12,508 nt of DNA. Source: an uncultured Candidatus Melainabacteria bacterium. GTDB taxonomy: Bacteria > Cyanobacteriota > Vampirovibrionia > Gastranaerophilales > Gastranaerophilaceae. Below the pieces are notes generated by a model. That model was not told the DNA's origin. It did no database searches and was given only the letters and a program-made list of their open reading frames with translations. The stretch covers positions 1 to 12,508 of the forward strand of contig CALAFU010000058.1 in the NCBI GenBank assembly GCA_937891325.1, read 5' to 3'. This document shows positions 1 to 10,700 of the stretch, piece after piece. Both the position numbers and the translations under genes were made by a program. Each line of letters starts with the position of its first letter. Position 1 is the stretch's first letter.

Positions 1-109
1 ATGCGAGTTTCAATATAGGTTGTCATATGACCCAGAAAATGCGATTGAAATTCCATTGAGCTTAAATAGTATTACAGTAAAATATAAAGTAGGAGGTCAA
101 GTTAGATAA
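1..109 (+). CDS. 3' end of an upstream gene, probably a phage structural protein (partial)
   Basis: The frame starting at base 2 is open from the window edge to a TAA at 107-109 and encodes the last 35 residues of a protein. The visible end alternates hydrophobic and polar residues (IEIPLSLNSITVKYKV, then GGQVR), which suggests beta strands, as in many phage head, collar or tail proteins. The other two forward frames hit stops within about 60 bases, so this is the only plausible continuation of an upstream plus-strand gene. Its stop shares base 109 with the next start (TAATG), and the next gene's ribosome binding site lies inside it, so the two are probably translationally coupled and in one operon. 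The family cannot be named from 35 residues. Confidence 0.75.
   Translation, partial: CEFQYRLSYDPENAIEIPLSLNSITVKYKVGGQVR
91..97 (+). promoter_or_regulatory. Ribosome binding site for the 504-codon gene, unusually long spacing
   Basis: AGGAGGT is a seven-base match to the anti-Shine-Dalgarno sequence. It lies 11 bases before the ATG at 109, longer than the usual 5-9. No other ATG, GTG or TTG in this frame sits closer to it, so it still decides the start at 109. Ribosomes finishing the upstream gene at the overlapping TAATG could also reinitiate here. Confidence 0.85.
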
Positions 110-1623
110 TGGCAGTTGGTACTGTAGTAAGTGTAGACCAAGCAAAATCAATGCTACGTGAAGCGAACAGAGATTATTATGGACGTAAAACTTGGCAATC
201 TTTGTATGGTAATGTTGCATTACAAGAACAACAAGCGATGAGTTCGTTAACACAAGATTACGCATCTGACGTTGCTGAAGCTTATGCAAGTGCATATCAA
301 AATAAACAAGCAATCGCAGCAAGTAATATTGGACAAGGGTATAAATTTGCAGCACAAGAAGATATCGACGCAGCTTTAGCTGAAGCATTTGAAACATATC
401 ACGCAAATTATTTGTCTAGTGCATCACAAGTAAGTTCATCTATTGCACAACAAACAGAAGCTATTGCATCAGCAGAGCAAACACAAGCTGAAAATGTAGC
501 AGCGATGGCTGATAAACCTTATGAATATTTACAATCGATATGGGCACAATATAAAGACACATATAACAAAGATTTGTGGGATGAGTACACTGCATTAGAT
601 GATAATTTTAAAGCAGCTTTCCTTGAACAGCATCCAGAAATGCAAGCGTCTTTACATAACATATTCAACAATCCTAATTGGCAAAAATATTTAACACAAC
701 GTACTGACGTCGATACAGGTGAAGCATATTATGATTTAATGACGTGGGATGAATTAGCTCAAGCTCGTGGGTTCTATGATGAAAATCAAGCATTGACTGT
801 TGCGGGTACAGACTTCTTTGACCAAATGATTAACGAAGCTGCAAATCTAAACATTGAGGGCTTACCGTCATTTGGTGAATGGTTGAAAGGTTCTAATGCA
901 GACTTATACAATTGGGCAACAAGTGATGACGCTTTTAATTATAGTTTACGTAGTAACAATATGGGCACATTCCAGCAATACCTCGGTATGATGTCTACTG
1001 ACCAAGCGTATCAATTTGTAGAACGTTATGGTGGAATGAGTTCAGATGAAGTCAAAGGATTGTTTAGTAATATACAAACTAAAGCTGACGATATTGCTAA
1101 ACAAGTTAGTGAAAAAGGTGGTACCGACAGTAAAGCTATCTTAAATGATTATAAATCGCTGACGAACGATATTAAATCTGTTACGGAAACATTAGGTTTT
1201 GATACTCAAGAACTCGAAAAAGCTTTTGCAACTACTTTAAAAGAAGCTGGTATAATAAGCAGCGACAGAACGAGTGTATCATTTGATGAACTTGTTGATA
1301 TTATATCTAACAATACCGATTCTATAGTAGATATTAGTAAACAAAAAGTCACAACCGTTCTTGCAGGTACGGGTGCAACAATGGCCGCCGGAGCTGTCGC
1401 AGGTAGTTTCCTTATGCCTGGCTTCGGTACGGCGATTGGTGCATTCGTCGGTGGTATCATGGGCGCAATCGCAGGTGTAATAGATGCTTCAAATACCGCT
1501 AAAGAGTCAGAAGCCAACAATATGCAAATTAGTCAACGTATTCAAAAACAAATAGAAACGTTAATTACATCACTTACTGCATATGCCGAACAGCAACGCA
1601 GATTAAAGCAAAAAGGTTACTAA
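109..1623 (+). CDS. Probable internal/ejected virion protein with a C-terminal glycine-zipper membrane hairpin
   Basis: 504 residues. The first 160 or so are Ala/Gln/Ser-rich and predicted helical (for example ASNIGQGYK near 65-75). A middle globular part (about 165-340) is rich in aromatic and acidic residues and contains GFYDENQALTVAGTDFFDQM at about 221-240. A helical stretch follows. Residues about 414-460 form two uninterrupted hydrophobic Gly/Ala-rich segments separated by MPGFG, with repeated small-xxx-small spacing, ending in a basic tail (QQRRLKQKGY). That hairpin should insert in or cross a membrane. There is no signal peptide. Its place directly before a giant virion-type gene, coupled to a likely structural gene, fits a protein packaged in the head or tail and released at infection. 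The middle motif recalls internal proteins of short-tailed gut phages, but this is from memory. Alternatives are a tail or holin-like accessory protein. Codons in the membrane segment end in C more often than elsewhere in the gene. Confidence 0.7.
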   Translation: MAVGTVVSVDQAKSMLREANRDYYGRKTWQSLYGNVALQEQQAMSSLTQDYASDVAEAYASAYQNKQAIAASNIGQGYKFAAQEDIDAALAEAFETYHANYLSSASQVSSSIAQQTEAIASAEQTQAENVAAMADKPYEYLQSIWAQYKDTYNKDLWDEYTALDDNFKAAFLEQHPEMQASLHNIFNNPNWQKYLTQRTDVDTGEAYYDLMTWDELAQARGFYDENQALTVAGTDFFDQMINEAANLNIEGLPSFGEWLKGSNADLYNWATSDDAFNYSLRSNNMGTFQQYLGMMSTDQAYQFVERYGGMSSDEVKGLFSNIQTKADDIAKQVSEKGGTDSKAILNDYKSLTNDIKSVTETLGFDTQELEKAFATTLKEAGIISSDRTSVSFDELVDIISNNTDSIVDISKQKVTTVLAGTGATMAAGAVAGSFLMPGFGTAIGAFVGGIMGAIAGVIDASNTAKESEANNMQISQRIQKQIETLITSLTAYAEQQRRLKQKGY

Positions 1624-1649
1624 ACTACACAAAATTGAATATAATATAA

Positions 1650-1688
1650 TGAATAAGGTTGAATGGCTACTCGTTCAACCTTTATTCA
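1650..1688 (+). terminator. Strong hairpin after the 504-codon gene, terminator-like or mRNA-stability element
   Basis: The left arm TGAATAAGGTTGAA (1650-1663) pairs with TTCAACCTTTATTCA (1674-1688) across a 10-base loop, with one unpaired T, giving about 14 base pairs. The inner GGTTGAA/TTCAACC stem is followed directly by TTTATT, a weak U-tract, so the inner form could act as an inefficient intrinsic terminator. The full stem would pair that U-tract away. It begins 26 bases after the stop at 1623. It may partly terminate, or protect a 3' end, so that the two virion genes are made in different amounts. Confidence 0.55.
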
Positions 1689-1693
1689 TACAC

Positions 1694-1709
1694 TGTTACT
1701 TTTGTAACA
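1694..1709 (+). promoter_or_regulatory. Perfect 16-base dyad upstream of the giant gene, possible operator or small hairpin
   Basis: TGTTAC and GTAACA form a perfect 6-base-pair inverted repeat around TTTT. It lies 5 bases after the larger hairpin and 40 bases before the giant gene's ATG. A TATAAT at 1719-1724 could be a -10 box, in which case the dyad would cover the -35 position. However, no good -35 hexamer is visible 16-18 bases upstream, so a promoter here is weakly supported. The dyad could bind a regulator or simply form a small RNA hairpin. Confidence 0.35.
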
Positions 1710-1737
1710 AAGATATTTTATAATTGCGAAGAGCAAT

Positions 1738-1744
1738 AAAGGAG
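1738..1744 (+). promoter_or_regulatory. Ribosome binding site of the giant gene
   Basis: AAAGGAG lies 5 bases before the ATG at 1750, near-ideal spacing, and fixes the start of the 3380-codon frame. The following ATGGCAGTT is identical to the first nine bases of the 504-codon gene. Confidence 0.9.
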
Positions 1745-1749
1745 TATAT

Positions 1750-4700
1750 ATGGCAGTTTTAAAACAACAAAGTCAAAATTATTTAAACGCTTATGAAGCG
1801 GCATATCGTCAGTATGGTAGTACAAAAGGTTTTGACCAGAGTGAATGGGAACAAGAAGCACGTCAAGGTAACCTTGACCAGTATATTGGAATGTTATCAC
1901 AATCTAATGATTTTGATTGGGATGCAATGACAAAAAAATATAATTCGGCATATGCTACACCTGAAACAATGTTGGCAATGAAGTACAATGAGACTTATAC
2001 TGATAAATCATTGACATCAAGAAAGAAGCGGTCGGTATTAAAATACAATGACGACGGTTCGGTTGCCACATTAGCAGATGGTACGCCTATTTATGAAGAT
2101 GTAGAAATGACCGATTATGAATATTATGCATATAACATTAGAGAGGCAAATAATCGTAATATGCAAAATATATTACTTCAAGAACAACAAGAAGCTAAAG
2201 ATGCTCGTAATTGGTTCATAAAAGTTCTTTATGATGCTGCAGATTTAGTACCGTCTACTGCTCAATCTGCACTTAGTTGGTTAGACGGTGCGTTGGCGTT
2301 AGGACAAGGTGCTGTTAACGCATTGTTTAATTTAGATAGTAGTGCTGCAAATATTGGAGAATATTTTACCGAATTTGCAGATAGATTTGTTACAGCAAAT
2401 GCAGATGCAAAAGGACAAATAAGTCTTGAAAAAATGCTATCTCCAGAATTGTATGAAGCACTAATTGAATGGGAAATGGAGCATACAGATAAATATGATG
2501 TCGATGGTACTCCTGCTGATAATTTTTATACGAATTTTATTGTACCCGCTGTCGATACTCTTGCTAAAGGTGCAGTGAGTAGAGTCGTTAGTATGGGTAT
2601 TCTCAGTAATTTTGGTGCTGGTTCTACTCCTACATATTTGCCATCGTACAACACTATTGCTCAAGCCGTATCTACTGCAACATTTTATACTTACGTCACA
2701 GGTGAGAACATCGCTGAAATGTATAACAATTTTGCAGCAAATGATATATCTGTACCTAATGGTCAGATACTTATAAACGCTACACTTAAATCAGCTTTAC
2801 AAGCTACTGTTGAATTGGCGGTTGATAAAATATTTGGTGGTGCTACGCAATTAGATAATTGGATATTTGGACGTAAAACTTCCACTGCAGGTAATATAAG
2901 TGGAAATTTACGGCTCGGCGGTATTCAAAAAGTATTAGTTGATGCAGTGCACGAGGGTACTGAAGAAGTATTACAAGATGTGTCCGATTGGTTTGTCGAT
3001 AGAACATTCAAACTTCTCAATAATTGTATGGGTAATCCTGAGATTGCAGATGAGTTTGGTAATACGACTGAAATTTCAATGGAGTCACTAATAAATACTT
3101 TCTTAGTATCTGCATTGACGTCCGTTGTAAGTAGTACTATTGCTATTGCAGGAACAAAAAGAGTTAGTACTGGTAAAGTTAAATACAATAAAGATGGTAA
3201 CCTCAAAGTTGATAAAGACGGTAATGTTAAATACAAAAAACTTAGCAAGCTTCAATCTTATGCGTTGAATAATCAGTTATCGAGTATGCTCGAAAATTTA
3301 AATAAGTTATCTGAGTATTATAGTGATGTTGATAGTACACAAGTTGGACTTGAATATAAGACATTATTGACTCAAAAAACAAAAATTGATGAGTTAGGTA
3401 CTAAAATTGCAGAAGCACAAAAAGCCTCAGATAAAACGCAAATAACAGCATTACAACAAGAACTCGATGCCACAATTAAAGAAACTGAACAACTAACTTC
3501 GATAATCTTTAAACGTACAATTGACCAAGAAGCAGAACTCGCAAATTTGTCAATTGATGAACAAGTTAAAGCATTAGGTACAGAATATAATAGTCTTAAA
3601 CGCGAATTTGAAAATGAACTCAATGCTCATAAATCTGAAATTGATGCAAATAAATCTGAATATATTACAGCATTTAAAGCGGCATATGGTTCATTACGTT
3701 TACTCGCTAAAGTTGCAACAGAACTTGGTGATGAAGAATTTGCTAAAACACAAACGATAATTGCTAAACTTGATAGTATGAGTGGCACCGACATCATAAA
3801 AGCTGGCGCTGATTTAAAAGCACAAGTTAATGAAATATTAAATTTTGCATATGATAGCAAAGGTAATCTTGTAAAAGTGTCTGGTGTTAGAGATTTAGAA
3901 AAGGTAATAAAACGTTTGGAAGATGCGGCTATTACTGAAATTTCTCAAGTTGTAGAACGTGGACAAAATATTGATTTGCTTAATGTATCTGATAATACAA
4001 AGAAAAACTTAAAAGATTTATTTGAAGGTAGTGAAAAAATACAAAAGGCTGTACTTACAGGAGATGGTAATAAAATTATTGCCATACAAACTCTTGATAA
4101 TACCGATATTGTTTTTATACCTGAACAATACGCTAAAAATGCAGATGGCACAGTTATTTACAAAACAATAGCCGAAGGTGAATTAGTTGAAAGTATTTGT
4201 AATGGTGATTTCAAAGGTTTGGCTCTTGATACTATCTTAGAAACATATCGTAAGATATCAGGTATAGAAGATGCAACTCTTAACGAAGCGGTATGGAACC
4301 TTGTATTTAACCAAAGTTTTTTCACAGCAATGTTATCGGTATCTAATAAAGATATATATCAATTGCTTACTTCACTTAAAAATATTGCAGAAAAGACCAT
4401 TGCTAAAGATAAACGTGAAGTTGCGTATGTTGATAAAATGAAATCAATAGTTAAGAATATGTCTACTGCGGTTTATAACTATTGTATACTGCAACCTTAT
4501 GCTGATATTAACATCGATATACTTACTAAAAATCAACAACGTAAAATTGAAGCAGCAAGATGGTGTAATAATTTATATGCACGCGTAATAAATGATAATA
4601 CGTATAAGCAACTAAGTAAAAATGATTGGAACGTTTTGAATGCTCGTGTAAATAGTTTATCTATTAGTACACAAGAGAAAAACGATATTTTAAATTTACT

Positions 4701-7700
4701 AAAATCTGCACATTGGCAAGACCGTCAAAATGCAATGAATAGAATTAACACTGTACGTTATGCAATGTTTACGAGTGCATATGATGGTAAAATATATATG
4801 CCAGATACAAACAATGCGAATAGAGCGTTTAATGTTTGGTTGCAAAATAACGGTTTAACTATTGAAGCGTTGCACAATATTGATGTCATTAGTGGCGATA
4901 TTAAAGAAAATGTAACTACATCATACGGTGAATTCAATCAAGATAATTTATACAAATATTATATTGATAGTTTTGAACAATCGTGTAATGAACGTTATTC
5001 ATTCTTAATTGGTAAACAAAATACAATTTCTATATATGAAAAGAAAACAGGTGAACAAGTTGGTTTCTCGACATATTTAGCGAACACTGATTTAATTACA
5101 TCGGGCGAAGCATTAGATAAACGTCAAATTGTAATGAAGGGACAAAAGGATAATAATGTCGTGGTAAAATTTGTTGATGAAAACATTGATTTAGCGACAA
5201 AAGCATACTTATCGATTGATAATATCATAAATGACCCGTCTTTACTTAAACCCGATATACAAAGTAAAATAATTGCTAAATACGGAACATTAAATAGTGA
5301 AACTGCCTTTTTGTATTTGCGTGATGCAATTGTAAAACAATATAAAACACGTACAATAATTGTATTAAGTGACGGTACATATGCTTTTGGTGATGTTAAA
5401 TCAATGCAATCATTACTTATAAATGATAAATTTGAGATTACTGACGATACAAAAATCTCAAATATCATTAAAAAAGAATATTTAACTGGTCGTTTAAAAG
5501 ATGTTGATATTGTTTTAACTAATGAAATAGGTGTAGCGGAATATGCTGCTAATGATAATACAATTTACATAAATAGACAACTTGCAAAACAAAATGATAG
5601 TTATTTATCATTTGCATTATTGCATGAATTTCAACACGCAATACAAATTGAAAATGGAATGAATTTGGGTATAAATGTTGCATGGCTCAACAGTAAATCA
5701 GTATCTGTAAAAATGCGTAAAGCAATTATTACAGATATACGAAATCATTATCCTGATTTATTTAAAAATGTTGATAAAGGCAGTAATGAAGAGTTATCAA
5801 TAGCAAATGATGTAGTTTATTATGCATCTGGTGAAAGCGATGCGTACGGTATGCGTGGTTCTACATTATTGAATTTTTATCCTATACGAGTAACAGAGTC
5901 TATCAAAGGTACAACTATTGTTACTCCTTGGGGTAAAGAATACAATATTTCTACTGCAATGCCGATGTCTTTGCAAGTACAAGATTTTTACAATAATTTA
6001 ATAACGTTAATACCAGAGAATGAATATAAAGATTATACTGAAACACAGTATCAGAAAGCTTTTAAATTATTACCGAGTGCTATTGTAGACGTATATGATA
6101 GATTAAGAGAAGTAGCTTTAAATACTGTATTAGACAATGCAGATATTACCGCATATTTGGTAGCACCTATATCTAAAGATGCAATCGCAAATGATATTAA
6201 AATTAAAGCGAGAAATGCATTAAATAATGACGACATACGATTTGCGTCACAAATGAATGTGTTAATACAATTAGGTGGTTTACCAACACATGAAGAACTT
6301 GTACGTCTCACAAAAATATCACAGCAGCCGAGTACATTTGATAATAATTATGATAAATATTACAAATTAAATGATGGTGAAATCGATATACTTGAAAAAT
6401 ACCGTTCTCATTTCTTATCAAGAAAACAAGTTGAAAGTATGAAAATTCCCATTGTTCGTTGGCAACAAAATAAAGTCAATCGAATATCTGATGGCGACTT
6501 TTTGTCGTATTCAATGTTTCCTACTCTCGCCGATGGTAAACACAATTTTGATAGTTTATATCCAATACTTACTACTTGGGCTGACGCATCAATTAAGAAT
6601 GGTATAGAACGTGATAAGAAATTACTTGATAAAGTATACATATCATACGGTCTCATCACGATGAAGGATATATTGATGTATTCTGCTCCATTGTCTGAGG
6701 TATTGATTGATATAAATACGGCTAACAATTTTAAACAAATATCATTGAACTTATCAGAACGTGCCGCGTTAACAACAGATAAAGATGCGCGTAGATATGG
6801 CACTACTGCTGGACGAGTATATGTTAATAAAGGTAGTAATACGATTGAAAAAATACAAAAAGATATCGCGGTCGCCAGTAAATTGTGTTTCGATAATAAG
6901 TTATATTTAACTGCACCACATTTAGATATTGAAAAATCGATAAGAGCGTATACGAACGCTGTTGATACTCAAGTAACGTATGCTTCAATGATGAGTGAAG
7001 TAAATGACAAACTGAGTAAAATATTAGGTGGAGCTGGTTATTTATTTGAAAAACAATTTTATAATACTGACATAGTTACGTTGTCTAAAGACCCGTCTAT
7101 TAAGCACGTTCGTGAAGCTTCACAAAAGGCAGTTTACGAATGGTATAGAAATGCAATAGGTGACGTTAGTTATTCAGAATTTATGAAATCAGATATACCT
7201 ATAATTCTCATCAAGATGAGTGATACTGATAACTACGATAAGAATTTTGTATTTCCGGCGTTTTCATTTACAAATATTAAAAACGCATTCGTGATAGCAC
7301 GCAGAATGTCTAGTGATAATTCTGCTATATTTATTGCTAATGGTTCAATTAAAGCCACAGATATTCTTGCAATTAAAAAAGCTCAAGCTATTGGTTTATT
7401 AGTTAACGATGCAACAATAAATAACCAGTACATTTTTGCTCAAAATGAATTACATGAATTACAAAATGGTGAAGTTATAAACTCGTTATCTGGTAATCGT
7501 ATGTCTCTTGCAAAACGTAATAATAGACGTACAAATGAAATAAAAACTACAATTAACGAATTATTTAAACAAGGTCTTGACGAAAACACTATTGTAAAAC
7601 AATTGACACAAAAATATAGTGATGTTTCTACTGATGTACTTACTGATATATTTATGTCTACAATAGATAAATTAAAAGAAGATAGTGTAATTAACGCAAA

Positions 7701-10700
7701 GAAAGAAGAAACGAATAAAAAGTTTGAAACTCTTGCTGCTAAGACTGAGAAAATAACCAGTAGTGAAAGACGTTTACCTGCGTCACGTATGTATCAAGAA
7801 GGTGTAAGAGAAACCGACGTAATAAAAAATACTCACGTATCTGAGACACGTAAGTGGATTGAAAAGCGCCCTAAACTGGATAAAAACGGTAATGTTATTC
7901 GTAATGATAAAGGTCAAATTGTATATAATTACATATATCCTACAAAATCTCGTTACGTATCACAAAAAGAAGCTGTAGGTACTAATCTCGAAAAGTATGG
8001 TTATACTCAACAATATAAACGTACTCAGATGAGTGAAGAACTTAAAAACTTCATTGTAGCAGCATCGCCTAAAATTGCAACCGAACTTTGGGAAAAAGTA
8101 AAATCGGGTAAATTAACTACGAACGACGTTTTTGACTATTTGCGTAATACGAGTATTGAAAACTTTGATGACAACACGTTTAAACTAATAAATGACACTT
8201 TTTTCAAAAATAGTAAAATTAAAACAGCTAAAGACCTCGACGTATTTGTAACAAATACTTCACAATATTATGCAATGCGCGCTGTTATAAGAGCAGCAGG
8301 TTTTGGTGAAGCGTTGCTCAATAATGCAAGTCCTCAGTTATTTGAAAAGGTGATGGCTATCATTGATGGTGATGCAAATCTTAAAAAAGTATTTGATCGA
8401 ATTGTTGCTCGTTATGAAACGTATCAACATTCACAAGATGTAAAAATTGATGAAAAATATTTACGTTATTTGTGGATGAAGTATTATGACGGTACACTTG
8501 AAATGGCTGGTTATATTGGTACTATCGCAAGAGCAATTGCTATTGCTGGATATCGCGTATCTGGTAGAGTGTATGCAGATAAGTCAATTGAAGCAGGTAT
8601 TGGTAGTGCAAAAAATAAAAACGGTAGTGATGACGATTTGACTCTCGCCGATGTTACTGAAGATACTACAGCGTTAGATGCGTTCTCTAAGATTTTGGGT
8701 GGAGCATCACGTGAAGAAAAAACGAGTGAAATACTTCAAGTCTTAATTAGTAGAGCACACGAAAAGCATCCAAATGCAAGTTATCAGCAATTTGCAAAAT
8801 ACGCTGCTAAAATGAAGATGCAACTTGAAGAGTTATCAGATAAAGAATTTGCTAAACAATATGCGAAATATGTTGGTAATATGACTGAAGAAGATTTCAA
8901 TGCATTGTATCTTAAAGCAGTTATTGCAAGAACCACAGGTATTGACGTAAATAAATTGTCTGATAAGCAAAACGACGAGTTAGAAAAAATTGCTAAAACC
9001 GTTGCTAAAAAAGTTACTCGTAATAATACTGCAATTGTAAATAACATTAAAAGTATTTCTCGTACTATTCGTGCTAATTTGAGTGCTAAATCGAAGAAGC
9101 TGTTCTTAGAACAAAACAGTGATATCTTTGATGACAAAGGTTATGTTAAGAAAGAACTTTATCAAACTACTGACTCAAAAGGTAGAACTGTTTTAAAAAG
9201 CGTAGATGAAATTCAAGCACTTGAAGATAGAATACGTGAATTAAGTAAAAACGTACAAGCTGGTGATTACTCTTCTAAACAAGCACTTTATTGGAGACAA
9301 AAGTTTGATAAACAAATTGCTAAGTTACAAGCCGAAAACGAAAAATTGGCTCGTGAAATTGGCAAAGGTAAAGAGACCGTAATAAACGTTACTGTTGCAG
9401 ACGATGTTCTAACAATAGATGCGACTAAAGAAGTACCTGATATTTTGAAACGTGTTCTTGCTACATCCTTTAAGAAGTATGCTGAGTCTAAAACGCAATA
9501 TCTTGCTAATGATGGTGAAATGCATATTAAGATGAACTTAGAAACGTTTATCAAAGATAATGCAGAATTACTAACAGTTTTAACTCAGACAGATGTTGAT
9601 GCTATAGTAGATTTCTACACAACAAGTGATATTATTGTAAATACTAATAAATCACGTCAATATATGGCTACAGAGATTTATCTTGGAACGTATTTATTAC
9701 AAGGTGCTAAACTTGGTAAATTTATATTAACGGAAGAACAACGTAATGCATTAGAAACGAAACTTGAAACTATTGTATCTAGTGCTGGTGCCGAACTCGC
9801 CGCATGGAAAGCAGCTAAGAAAATGCTTGACCCAGTAAAAGCATTAGTACAATCTCTTGCTAAAAAGACAGGTATTGAATTCCGTCAAGAAGACATCAAT
9901 AACTTATCTAAAGCTTTAGAAACTGGAGATGTTACTCGTATACAAACAGTTAAGCAAAAGATGTATGATAACGCAATGAAAGATTACAAAGGTCGTAAGA
10001 AATCATTCTTAGATAAATTGTATGAATTTGAGCGTTTGGCGATGTTAAGTGGACCAGGTACTTGGGTACGAAATCAAGCATCCAACGTATTAGTTACCGG
10101 TACTAATTTAGCAAGTGAACAACTCGGTAATCAAGTTACTAATTTTGTACGTAAATTACTTCCTAAGAAATGGCTTAAAAAACGCGATGAAGTAAGTATT
10201 CAAAGCAAACAATATAAAATTGTCGGCACAAAAGTAAGTACTGAAACACAACAATGGATAAAAACGCAAATCATCGATAGTAAGTTTATTGACCTTATAT
10301 CAGACGGTTTGAGTAAATACAATCCTGCTCGTTTTAAAGAAGCTACTACTTCTGACAATATGGTGGCGATGATAATGCATGCTGTACAAGCTGATATTTA
10401 TCAAAATCAAACAGTTGCGGGTAATGAAGTTCTTACAGTAATGAATAAGTTTATTGCAAAAATGATGTCTGATAACTTTTGGATAAAGAAATCAACGATA
10501 CGTTATTTAGGTAAAATACTTACTGAAGATAATGTCGATTTGAGTAAGGGTGTTCAAAATAAAGCAGTTCTTGAACATATTGCTGACGCGTATGTAATGG
10601 CAGCAAGAGATTACATGCATAAACCTAATTTCATTAACGACCTTGAACAACTTATGCGTGAAAAACTCGGACCTGTAGGTTTCTTTGCTTATAAACAATT

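Noticed and set aside
62..406. Minus-strand open frame of 114 codons over the start of the first complete gene, and about fifteen similar frames over the giant gene.
   Set aside because: They lie opposite well-supported genes, have Leu/Ser/Ile-rich low-information translations typical of reading the complement of AT-rich coding DNA, and form no operon of their own.
1640..1650. Two overlapping TATAAT sequences just after the 504-codon gene as a promoter -10.
   Set aside because: No -35 hexamer lies 16-18 bases upstream, and the second copy runs into the hairpin. In A+T-rich DNA this hexamer is common by chance.
3372..3760. Coiled-coil region of the giant protein as a tape-measure protein signature.
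   Set aside because: The helical stretch is only about 170 residues of 3380, and tape-measure proteins are helical throughout. The peptidase signature and C-terminal module fit an internal virion protein better.
6802..6828. TTAGRVYV near residue 1685 resembles the T/DxxGR motif of T7/N4-type RNA polymerases, tempting because N4's virion polymerase is of similar size.
   Set aside because: I could not find the companion motifs: the motif B pattern of R, K and YG with the right spacing, or a motif C HDS. The YG near residue 2080 has the wrong spacing to R and K. One five-residue match in 3380 residues is expected by chance.
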